This document shows, one piece after another, positions 8,000-14,707 of a stretch of 41,267 nucleotides of DNA. Origin of the DNA: Mycobacterium sp. D16Q14 (GTDB taxonomy: Bacteria; Actinomycetota; Actinomycetes; Mycobacteriales; Mycobacteriaceae); contig MAEX01000030.1 of assembly GCA_002013415.1 (NCBI GenBank), forward strand, positions 1-41,267, read 5' to 3'. A program made the translations under genes and the position numbers. Within the stretch, counting starts at the first letter, position 1. Each line of letters begins with the position of its first letter. The notes below the pieces were generated by a model. The model did not search any database, was not told the DNA's origin, and worked only from the letters and a program-made list of their open reading frames with translations.

Positions 8000-9211
8000 T
8001 CAACGACGCACGACGACGGCGGAGTTGAATCCCCACCGGCCCCGCGCGAGAATCAAGGCGGCCGACAGTGACGCCTCACGTGGTTGACCTTGCACAAGAT
8101 CGAGCTGATAGCGCTCGGGAACGTCGGTGGTACCGACAGTCGGCGGGACGACGCCGTCCCGCAGGGACAGCAGGGCCGTCGCCACATCCAGCGGGCCACC
8201 GGCCGCATAGAGCCTGCCGGTCATCGACTTTGGCGCCGTCACGGGCACGCCCCGAGGCGAGAAGACCGCCGCGATGGCCTCGGCTTCCGCGGCGTCGGCG
8301 CCGGTCACACCGGCCGCGTCGGCGAAGACCACATCGATATCGGCCGGTGTCAACCCAGCGTCGGCAATCGCCATCTGTGCAGCACGGGCCAGACCGCCGG
8401 GTAGGCCCGACCCCGGGGCCGGGTCGAATGTCGAGGCATATCCGGCGATTTCCCCGTGGATGTTGGGGGCATTGCGAGCCGCTGCGGAATCTGCGTCTTC
8501 GCAGATGAGAATGCAGCCCCCTTCGCCGGGCACATATCCGTTCGCCCGCTGGTCGAACGGCAGGTAGCCCTGTGCAGGATCGGTTGCCCTCGTGACATCG
8601 CCGGTCGAGATGTGCGAGGTCCAGCCCCACGGGTCAAGAGCAGAATCCGCTCCTCCGGAGACGACCAGCGTGGTGCCACGCCGCACCGTACGGCGCGCAT
8701 GCCCCAGCGCATCGAGCCCGCCCGCCTGTTCGGCAACCAAAGCACTACTGGGACCGCGCATTCCGTGTCGAATCGAGATTTGGCCGGTATTGACGGCATA
8801 GAACCAGGCAAACGATTCATACACACTGACGTGCTCGGAGCCCTGGGACCATAATTTCTGGAACTCCCGGTGGGTGAACTCGAAGCCGCCCGAAGCGGTC
8901 GAGGTGACCACACCCATCTCATAGTCGGTGAATTCCTCCGGGTCTACTTTGGCATCGCCCAGTGCCCACTCCGCGGCCACGAGGGCCAGCCGGGTAGAGA
9001 TGTCGGTCTGCGGCAGCAGCCGTCCCGGCAGCAACTCCTTGGCGTTGAAATTGGTGAGCTGCCCCGCCAATGTGCTCGTGTACCCGGAGACGTCGAATCT
9101 GTCGAGCGTCGAGATACCGGTGTGTCCTGATACTGTTGCTTCCCAATAATTTTCGGTGCCCAGGCCATTTGGGGCCAGGATTCCGATGCCGGTGACCAGT
9201 ACGCGTGTCAT
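8000..9211 (-). CDS. Chain-length factor (KS-beta) of the type II PKS
   Basis: A 403-residue ketosynthase homologue in which the active-site Cys is replaced by Gln162 (ALVAEQAGG), the hallmark of KS-beta, which pairs with KS-alpha and sets chain length. The stretch around FAWFYAVNTGQISIRHG is nearly the actinorhodin CLF sequence as I recall it. The residues lining the chain tunnel appear as F110, T113 and F117, matching Act CLF F109/T112/F116, which supports an octaketide. The ATG at 9211 overlaps the KS-alpha stop in ATGA, the coupling expected for a one-to-one heterodimer; in-frame codons further upstream lie inside KS-alpha and were not used. Confidence 0.97.
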   Translation of the reverse strand: MTRVLVTGIGILAPNGLGTENYWEATVSGHTGISTLDRFDVSGYTSTLAGQLTNFNAKELLPGRLLPQTDISTRLALVAAEWALGDAKVDPEEFTDYEMGVVTSTASGGFEFTHREFQKLWSQGSEHVSVYESFAWFYAVNTGQISIRHGMRGPSSALVAEQAGGLDALGHARRTVRRGTTLVVSGGADSALDPWGWTSHISTGDVTRATDPAQGYLPFDQRANGYVPGEGGCILICEDADSAAARNAPNIHGEIAGYASTFDPAPGSGLPGGLARAAQMAIADAGLTPADIDVVFADAAGVTGADAAEAEAIAAVFSPRGVPVTAPKSMTGRLYAAGGPLDVATALLSLRDGVVPPTVGTTDVPERYQLDLVQGQPREASLSAALILARGRWGFNSAVVVRR

Positions 9212-10485
9212 GCCGATGCCCCCAACATCTCGGTCGGGCGACTCAGCACCATCGCGGTCTGGAATCCGCCGAAGCCACTGCCCACGGTGAGCACGTGTTC
9301 GGTGTGGTGATCGCGTGCCGTGATCGGGACGTAGTCGAGGTCGCACTCCGGGTCGGCCTCGTGCAGATTCGCAGTCGGTGGGACTACCTGGTTCTTGATC
9401 GCCAACAGAGACGCCGCGATCTCGACGGACCCAATGGCGCCCAGCGAATGTCCGACCATGGATTTGATCGAACTCACCGGCGTGCGATAGGCGTGCTCAC
9501 CCAAACTGCGCTTGAACGCCGCTGTTTCGTGGCGGTCGTTCTGGCGGGTACCCGATCCGTGGGCATTGATGTAGTCGATCTTGGTCGGGTCGAGCCGTGC
9601 TTCGTCCAGGGCGATCGTGATGGCTTCGGCCATCTCCCGCCCGTCGATCTTCAGGCCGGTCATGTGGTAGGCGTTGCAACGGGTGGCGTATCCCGATACC
9701 TCCGCGTATATCTGGGCACCGCGGGCGCGCGCATGTTCAAACTCCTCCAGCACGAACATCGCTGCGCCCTCAGCGAGCACAAATCCATTGCGAGAGCCGT
9801 CGAAGGGGCGAGAGCCCGTCTCCGGGGTGTCATTACGCGTGCTCGTTGCCTTGATCGCATCAAAGCAGGCCACGACAATCGGCGTGATCGGGGTATCTGC
9901 GGCACCGCTGAGCATCACGTCGGCGCTGCCCTCACGAATCAACGCCACGGCATGCCCGACCGAGTCCAGCCCCGAAGTGCATCCGTTGGACACCATCGTC
10001 ACCGGGCCCTGTGCCCCCACTGTCCAGGCCACCTCGGCCGGCATCACGCTGGGAATCATGTAATCGAACATGTGCGGCGACAAGGCCTTCTGGTCGGAAA
10101 GCCAGTTTCGCCCCGAATCCGACAGCACTAGATACTCCTGCTCCAAGCTGGTGGCCGCGGCCACTGCGCTGCCCAGGCTTACCCCTAGTCGATAGGGGTC
10201 GAGGGTGTTCACATCCAGGCCGCTATCGGCTACCGCCTCGCGGGTGCAAACCACCGCGAACTGAGTGGCCCGGTCCATGCGGCGAATCTCCTTGTGTGAC
10301 AGGCCCTCCTGTTCGGCGTCGAAGTCGGCCTCACCGGCGATCCGGGACCGGTAGGGCGAAGCATCGAAGTAGGAGATGCCCCGGGTTGCGGTCCGTCCGG
10401 CGGCCAACAGTTTCCAGAACTCGTCGGCGCCGCGACCGCCCGGTGCGCGGACACCGATGCCGGTGATGACTACTCTTCGCTCCAT
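9208..10485 (-). CDS. Ketosynthase alpha (KS-alpha) of the type II PKS
   Basis: A 425-residue condensing enzyme with Cys169 (VSNGCTSGLDS), His309 (NAHGSGT) and His346 (MVGHSLGAIG), at the same residue numbers as the actinorhodin KS. It catalyses repeated decarboxylative Claisen condensation of malonyl-ACP on the KS-alpha/CLF heterodimer. With no KSIII or starter-unit ligase nearby, priming by decarboxylated malonate (acetate starter) is the simple reading. It is the first gene of an eight-gene leftward operon; AGAGGTGGGAG precedes the ATG. The 5' region contains a SARP-type box and an overlapping palindrome. Confidence 0.97.
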   Translation of the reverse strand: MERRVVITGIGVRAPGGRGADEFWKLLAAGRTATRGISYFDASPYRSRIAGEADFDAEQEGLSHKEIRRMDRATQFAVVCTREAVADSGLDVNTLDPYRLGVSLGSAVAAATSLEQEYLVLSDSGRNWLSDQKALSPHMFDYMIPSVMPAEVAWTVGAQGPVTMVSNGCTSGLDSVGHAVALIREGSADVMLSGAADTPITPIVVACFDAIKATSTRNDTPETGSRPFDGSRNGFVLAEGAAMFVLEEFEHARARGAQIYAEVSGYATRCNAYHMTGLKIDGREMAEAITIALDEARLDPTKIDYINAHGSGTRQNDRHETAAFKRSLGEHAYRTPVSSIKSMVGHSLGAIGSVEIAASLLAIKNQVVPPTANLHEADPECDLDYVPITARDHHTEHVLTVGSGFGGFQTAMVLSRPTEMLGASA

Positions 10486-10500
10486 CTCCCACCTCTCATG

Positions 10501-10525
10501 TGTATCGGTATTGCTGTCCGATACA
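10501..10525. promoter_or_regulatory. Palindromic operator candidate overlapping the KS-alpha -10
   Basis: TGTATCGG (10501-10508) and CCGATACA (10518-10525) form a perfect 8-bp inverted repeat with a 9-bp spacer. It ends at the predicted -10 (CACAAT, 10530-10525 read leftward) and covers the expected start site, so a bound protein would block transcription. The cluster MarR regulator is the nearest candidate, not proven. Confidence 0.55.
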
Positions 10526-10539
10526 TTGTGAGCAACGGC

Positions 10540-10557
10540 TACTCAAAGACCGCTCAA
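10540..10557 (-). promoter_or_regulatory. SARP box of the KS-alpha operon promoter
   Basis: Read leftward, TTGAGCG (10557-10551) and TTGAGTA (10546-10540) are direct repeats with starts 11 bp apart, one helical turn, as in SARP operators. Eight to nine bases separate the second repeat from CACAAT, the spacing at which SARPs replace a -35. A 20-bp stretch covering it (10541-10560) matches 12521-12540 at 18 positions. Confidence 0.75.
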
Positions 10558-10593
10558 GCAGTTGCATTCGCGATGAAACAGCCGACTCAGCGT

Positions 10594-10624
10594 AAAAAAA
10601 TCCACCAGCATTGCTGGTGGATTT
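10594..10624 (-). terminator. Rho-independent terminator of the SARP gene
   Basis: A perfect 13-bp inverted repeat (10598-10610 against 10612-10624) is followed, read leftward, by a run of seven T. It lies about 20 bp beyond the SARP gene stop. It separates the SARP transcript from the KS-alpha promoter, so KS-alpha is transcribed from its own start. Confidence 0.85.
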
Positions 10625-10642
10625 GGCCGTGCTAATTACTTA

Positions 10643-11524
10643 TCAGGAAACCTGCGATGTCAGCCCGGTGACAGTGTGCGGAATTAGGCCCGTAAGGAAC
10701 CTGCCGTGCTCGGTTCTCATTCTTTCAGCCACCGTATCATCGGACGAGGCCAAGATATCGCCATGCAATCTCTGCAATTTCACACAGGGCTCCAACCCGA
10801 GCCCTGCCGCAAGTGTTTTTCTCGCCAGCTGGAATACCCCGAGCGCCTTGTCACGCCACCCCGCGAGACAAAGCGCGTACATATAGTATGCGTACAGCCG
10901 CTCGTGATACGGAAAGCGGGACACCCATAGGGCAAGGTCGATCGCGGCTTCGCGATATCGTTCTAGACGCAATTGAGCCTCAATACGCAATTCCAGATTG
11001 GCCAGGAATATGCATTCGACCTGATCCTTCTCGGATGCGAGAAGGCGCCCCACCTCGATATCCACAAACGCGGGACCTGTCCATGTTTTCTCGGCATTGA
11101 CAAACAACAGAACTGCCTGATGATCGTTTCCGGACTCTTTAGCGCACCGTGCGGATTCGATGAGACTTTGGTATCTACGCAGGTCAAGATTGATATCCTG
11201 TGGACTGAACAGGTAGCCCATGTTCTTGGTCTGCAACATAGACGACGCAACCTGAGCGACGCTCATATCAAACTCTTTAGCAATTGTCTTACGAATGCTG
11301 AGGATGTATGTCTGCACAACAGTTGTTGCACTCTTTGGTGGCTCGTCATCCCATAGTTCGTCGATGAGCACGGCGGCCGGCACAAAACGCCCAGTCCTTG
11401 CCAGAAGCATGGCAAGAACTTGACGTTGTTTCTTCGCCGATGGTGTTGCATCCCGCTCACCAGATGGCGAAGAAGTGGTCAGTGACAACGGACCGAGGAT
11501 ATTAGCCTCTGCGCGTACAACCAT
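10643..11524 (-). CDS. SARP-family pathway activator (AfsR/ActII-ORF4 type)
   Basis: A 293-residue regulator with the two SARP domains: an OmpR-type winged helix in residues 1 to about 100 (KQRQVLAMLLARTGRFVPAA, then LIDELWDDEPPKSA) and a bacterial transcriptional activation domain of helical repeats in about 110-260. There is no ATPase domain, so it is a small SARP like ActII-ORF4. These proteins bind 11-bp-spaced direct repeats and recruit RNA polymerase to pathway genes; matching boxes occur before KS-alpha and the SDR. GGAGG lies 9 nt before the ATG. The gene has its own AT-rich upstream region and its own terminator, so it is a single-gene transcript. Codon use looks less GC-biased than its neighbours, consistent with acquired DNA. 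Confidence 0.93.
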   Translation of the reverse strand: MVVRAEANILGPLSLTTSSPSGERDATPSAKKQRQVLAMLLARTGRFVPAAVLIDELWDDEPPKSATTVVQTYILSIRKTIAKEFDMSVAQVASSMLQTKNMGYLFSPQDINLDLRRYQSLIESARCAKESGNDHQAVLLFVNAEKTWTGPAFVDIEVGRLLASEKDQVECIFLANLELRIEAQLRLERYREAAIDLALWVSRFPYHERLYAYYMYALCLAGWRDKALGVFQLARKTLAAGLGLEPCVKLQRLHGDILASSDDTVAERMRTEHGRFLTGLIPHTVTGLTSQVS

Positions 11525-11724
11525 TCTGCATTACCTCCGCGTGGTACCATTCAGGGGCACGCCAATGTGCTGCTTGTCTATATTTATTGATGGTCTCTCA
11601 GTATCTTCCCAGCTTAACTGGTCGCATACACATCCGCTTAGTACGAGAGTTACTGTACGATTAACATCACATGATCTCGGTGATAATATGTGACAGACTT
11701 CGTTACATATGACATATTATCGCC
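11525..11724 (-). promoter_or_regulatory. AT-rich intergenic region upstream of the SARP gene with nested inverted repeats
   Basis: This 200-bp gap is conspicuously AT-rich for the window. It holds a perfect 10-bp inverted repeat, GATAATATGT (11682-11691) with ACATATTATC (11712-11721), just 3 bp beyond the SDR stop, plus TCACAT (11667-11672) with ATGTGA (11688-11693). The larger repeat may terminate the SDR transcript or be a regulator site for the SARP promoter; it lacks a T-run. Such AT-rich DNA is a typical target of the xenogeneic silencer Lsr2 (inference). Confidence 0.55.
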
Positions 11725-12456
11725 CTACCTGTTGCTAAGTTCCGACCCGCCGTCCGCCGTAATGATCTGGCCTGTCATATAACTGACTTTCTCGCTAGCC
11801 AGAAATACCAGCATCTCCGCTATTTCCAATGGTGTACCTATTCGGCCAAGCAACGATGATTCGGCCTCCGTGCGACTCAACGGACTCAGGCCGGCGATCA
11901 AGTCGGTTTCGATGAGTCCCGGTGCCAGGCCATTGACCAAGATTTCCGGAGCCAGCTCCTTCGCGAGCGCCACGGTAAAGCTATTCAGTGCGGCCTTCGA
12001 CGCCGAGTACGCCATGCCCCGTGCGGTGGCCATGGGCAAGTTGCCCCGCATGGAGGAGACATTCACGATCCTCCCACTGCCATCGCGGGGCATGTGCGGC
12101 GCCACTGTTTGACAAAAGTTAAACACGCCAATCAGATTCGCAGTCAAGTGCCGATCCCAGTCCTGCCTCGTCAACTCGGCGAACGCCCGCGGCGCCGCGA
12201 CCCCGGCACAGTTCACCAGGGAATCGATACGGCCATGAGCACGAACGACTTCCTGAACCGCGCTGCGGACATCGTCATGATCGCCGACATCAGCGACGAC
12301 GTGCAGGGCATCCATCTCTGCTGCCCTCTCACCGAGTGCGGCAGAAGCGGTACGTCCGTGCAGAACTACCTCGGCGCCGGCAGCCTTGGCAAGGCGCGCC
12401 GTCGCCAACCCGATCCCTCGCGAGGAGCCGGTGATGAGAACAACCCGACCCCGCAT
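11725..12456 (-). CDS. FabG-like short-chain dehydrogenase/reductase of the PKS regulon
   Basis: A 243-residue classical SDR: cofactor motif TGSSRGIG at residues 8-15, NCAG near 83, catalytic Ser in VNVSSMRG and the YSASK pair (Tyr and Lys four apart), with the C-terminal TGQIITADGGSEL typical of FabG relatives. The ATG at 12456 fits the start of the first strand; a TTG 17 codons upstream overlaps the predicted promoter and was rejected. It is a single-gene unit whose promoter carries a SARP box almost identical to that of KS-alpha, so it is probably a second, tailoring ketoreductase of the polyketide pathway (for example lateral-ring or pyran reduction, as ActVI-1 does by a different family). 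Substrate unknown. Confidence 0.9.
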   Translation of the reverse strand: MRGRVVLITGSSRGIGLATARLAKAAGAEVVLHGRTASAALGERAAEMDALHVVADVGDHDDVRSAVQEVVRAHGRIDSLVNCAGVAAPRAFAELTRQDWDRHLTANLIGVFNFCQTVAPHMPRDGSGRIVNVSSMRGNLPMATARGMAYSASKAALNSFTVALAKELAPEILVNGLAPGLIETDLIAGLSPLSRTEAESSLLGRIGTPLEIAEMLVFLASEKVSYMTGQIITADGGSELSNR

Positions 12457-12519
12457 AACACCCCGTCCTTGAGCTTCCCTATTTCCTCCGCAGTTCGTCG
12501 CATCCAATGTCCCTTCGAT

Positions 12520-12537
12520 AACTCAAGAACCGCTCAA
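12520..12537 (-). promoter_or_regulatory. SARP box of the SDR promoter
   Basis: Read leftward, TTGAGCG (12537-12531) and TTGAGTT (12526-12520) are direct repeats 11 bp apart, followed after 8 bp by GACATT (12511-12506), a possible -10. The site lies 63 bp before the SDR ATG. Its near-identity to the KS-alpha box is what ties this gene to the same activator. Confidence 0.72.
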
Positions 12538-12584
12538 GCACGTCCATCCGCCGACGGAGGTGTGTGAGGACCATTGACATACGG

Positions 12585-13133
12585 TTAGCGTGTCTGCCGG
12601 GACAATGCCCCCGCGAACTCGATAAGCCTGTTCATCTGTGCCACACCCTGGTTCGAATACTTTGAGAAACGGAAGTCCTCGACGCTGTGGCGATGCTCTT
12701 CCAACGATGTCTTCACACTCCGGTACGTCGTAGACGTGTAGATCGTCACGTGGACCGCGGTGAGGACCCGCGATCCATCCGCCTCCACGTCATATTCGGT
12801 AACCAGCGACTGATCGCTGATTTCCGAGAGCGGAAAGGTGCGCATCGTCACCGACAGTGTCGGGTGCGGAGCGCGCCCCCCATGCCCCGCACAGTGGCCG
12901 TCCTTACCGAACCAGAGAATCATGCGGCCACCTTCGATCAATGCGACTTCGCACCAATGCATCTCGCCCCAGTTGTGCGTCTCGGTACCTCGGCTCAGCA
13001 CGAACGCAGACACCCGCTCGAAGTCGACGACACCACGCAGCTGGTCGATCACCAGGTCTGCGTTCGGGGTAAACACCTCAACGGCGCTCTCCAGCCGCGG
13101 CACGGTCGCCCAATCTGCACCGGGATCAAACAT
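12585..13133 (-). CDS. Uncharacterised protein paralogous to the C-terminal domain of its upstream neighbour
   Basis: A 182-residue protein I do not recognise as a named family. Residues about 35-180 align by eye with the C-terminal half of the upstream gene product: shared features are a VxFERVSAFVL/LSDVRVFTL start, EVALIEGGRMILWFGKDG against EVALVDGRRLIMWHGEDK, RTFPLSEISDQ against RTVPLSAITGQ, SVEDFRFSK against VVDDFYFAK, and a C-terminal AQMNRLIEF. No signal peptide or membrane segment is seen. I used the ATG at 13133, which overlaps the upstream stop by 8 nt; the longer in-frame extension lies inside the upstream gene. The order suggests domain duplication. Function unknown. Confidence 0.82.
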   Translation of the reverse strand: MFDPGADWATVPRLESAVEVFTPNADLVIDQLRGVVDFERVSAFVLSRGTETHNWGEMHWCEVALIEGGRMILWFGKDGHCAGHGGRAPHPTLSVTMRTFPLSEISDQSLVTEYDVEADGSRVLTAVHVTIYTSTTYRSVKTSLEEHRHSVEDFRFSKYSNQGVAQMNRLIEFAGALSRQTR

Positions 13134-14052
13134 GCTGAGCCACCGCCCGTCCGAATTGCAGGAGCCGTTCCATCTGTGCGAGCCCACCGTCGACAATCGA
13201 CTTGGCGAAGTAGAAATCGTCGACCACCCATTCCGTCTCCGAGATTGAGACGGCACGTGTCTTGTCCGGTATCGCCGTGGATAACCAGAGTTCGACGGCC
13301 AACAACGAGCGCACGCCGTCAATATCCTGGTACGTGGTGCGCAACTCTTGCCCCGTGATGGCGGACAACGGCACCGTGCGAACCGTCGAGGTGAATTCCA
13401 CGGTGTCGTACCGTCGGGACTTGTCCTCGCCGTGCCACATGATGAGACGACGACCGTCGACAAGCGCCACCTCCTGCCACAGCCCTCGGGAATCTTCGGT
13501 GGGTTCACGATCCAGGGTGAAGACCCGAACATCCGACAGGTTGACGACGGCAGTCAACTCATCAACGGCCACATCGGGATCGCGAAGCGCGATGGCGGCT
13601 GCCTCGACCAGCCCCGGGTAGGGGGCCCAATCGTGATAGTCCGGTGTGCCGATTCCACGCAGAGTGGCATCGACAGCACCGACGATGGCACGCCACTGGC
13701 TCGCATCGCCGTCCTCCCAAAGGTCCGCTAGTTCACTGCCGGTGCCGGTCACTCGCGCGATCGCCGCACTCGCCAGCAGTCCGAGGGCATGCGCTTGGGT
13801 TTGCTTGACGCGGATGTTGGCAACCTCTTCCGACCAGGGCACCACTGCCGGATCCACCGCGTCTGAACATAAAAGAGCAACTACCGCAGCGGCAGCCACG
13901 GCGGATGCGCCCTCGGGCGCCTCGACATACTCTCCGGTCGCCAGTCGTAGATATCGAGCCAGTTCCAGCTCGATATCACCGCTCTCTCTTAGGTCACTCA
14001 AAAAGTCTGCGGCATCGTCGTTATCAAACGGCCCTTCACCCCACGTACCCAT
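13126..14052 (-). CDS. DUF4259-like N-terminal domain joined to the paralogous C-terminal domain
   Basis: A 308-residue protein. Residues 1 to about 150 begin MGTWGEGPFDNDDAADFLSD, the signature opening of DUF4259 proteins, continue through an alanine-rich helical part and end near the TGTGSELADLWEDGD segment. Residues about 165-308 form a beta-rich domain shared with the next gene. The ATG at 14052 starts exactly at MGTWG, the conserved family start. DUF4259 proteins are often found near toxin-immunity or defence-type genes, but their function is unknown to me, and nothing here shows a toxin. The pair forms a leftward two-gene unit beside the PKS island and may not belong to it. Confidence 0.84.
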   Translation of the reverse strand: MGTWGEGPFDNDDAADFLSDLRESGDIELELARYLRLATGEYVEAPEGASAVAAAAVVALLCSDAVDPAVVPWSEEVANIRVKQTQAHALGLLASAAIARVTGTGSELADLWEDGDASQWRAIVGAVDATLRGIGTPDYHDWAPYPGLVEAAAIALRDPDVAVDELTAVVNLSDVRVFTLDREPTEDSRGLWQEVALVDGRRLIMWHGEDKSRRYDTVEFTSTVRTVPLSAITGQELRTTYQDIDGVRSLLAVELWLSTAIPDKTRAVSISETEWVVDDFYFAKSIVDGGLAQMERLLQFGRAVAQHV

Positions 14053-14194
14053 GCAGCTAATCGTGGCAGAACACCTCGCATCATGCATTCCGGGGCGGGA
14101 TCCCTACCCTGATCGGGCAATCTTTCGGTTGCTCACCTCGTGATCCACAACAGGCCGTTAGGCTCGACCCGTCACCGAGAGAATCGAGACCGCG

Positions 14195-14623
14195 ATGACC
14201 GAAGCATCGGGCACCGAGCAGTCATTCAACGAGGCCAACATCGCCGAGTTCCGCGCCAACGGGGGCAAGGTCGGCGGCCAGTTTGAGGGGTTTCCGCTCC
14301 TGCTGCTGACCAGCACGGGCGCAAAATCGGGCGCACAACGCGTGAATCCGTTGGCCTACTTCGATATCGACGGTACGGCCTACATCGTGGGTTCCTCGGC
14401 GGGCAGGCCGAAGAATCCCGCCTGGGTGGCGAATCTGCGCGCCAACCCCAGCGTCGAGGTGGAGATCGGCGCGAACCCGAAGTCCAACGCCACGGCCGTC
14501 GAACTCCCCCGCGCCCAGCGAGATCGGGTATTCGAGATCGTGAAGCAGCGCGCTCCCGGATTCGCCGAGTACGAGACGTTGACCGACCGGGTAATTCCGG
14601 TGTTCGAGATCCAGCTCGGCTGA
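14195..14623 (+). CDS. F420-dependent nitroreductase/quinone reductase family protein (Ddn-like)
   Basis: A 142-residue split-barrel protein of the deazaflavin-dependent nitroreductase family, abundant in mycobacteria. Diagnostic segments are LLLLTSTGAKSGAQRVNPLAY, GSSAGRPKNPAWVANLRANP and a C-terminal RVIPVFEIQ. Such proteins bind F420 and reduce quinones or nitro compounds, sometimes at the membrane. The ATG at 14195 is about 24 nt from a start site expected downstream of TAGGCT (14159-14164). It diverges from the DUF4259 pair and is followed by a hairpin, so it looks monocistronic. A link to polyketide quinone reduction is possible by position only. Confidence 0.9.
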   Translation: MTEASGTEQSFNEANIAEFRANGGKVGGQFEGFPLLLLTSTGAKSGAQRVNPLAYFDIDGTAYIVGSSAGRPKNPAWVANLRANPSVEVEIGANPKSNATAVELPRAQRDRVFEIVKQRAPGFAEYETLTDRVIPVFEIQLG

Positions 14624-14635
14624 ACTACTGCGCCG

Positions 14636-14659
14636 CTCTCGTGTACTGATACACGAGAG
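14636..14659 (+). terminator. Hairpin after the F420-dependent reductase gene
   Basis: A perfect 10-bp stem (14636-14645 with 14650-14659) and a 4-base loop, followed by TTTCC. It lies 12 bp beyond the stop codon. The T-run is short, as is common for mycobacterial terminators, so function as a terminator is probable rather than certain. Confidence 0.65.
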
Positions 14660-14707
14660 TTTCCACATACAGACCGAAAGCCTCTGTCGCCAGCGCACAA
14701 TGTCGAC

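Noticed and set aside
9205..10131. A 308-codon rightward frame opposite KS-alpha
   Set aside because: Antisense shadow of an intact KS-alpha with full catalytic residues.
12457..12507. TTG start that would lengthen the SDR by 17 residues
   Set aside because: The codon lies within the predicted -10 of the SARP-controlled promoter and the extension is not family-like.
13134..13532. N-terminal extension of the protein ending at 12585
   Set aside because: These codons lie inside the upstream DUF4259-like gene and look like frame-shifted shadow; homology begins at the ATG 13133.
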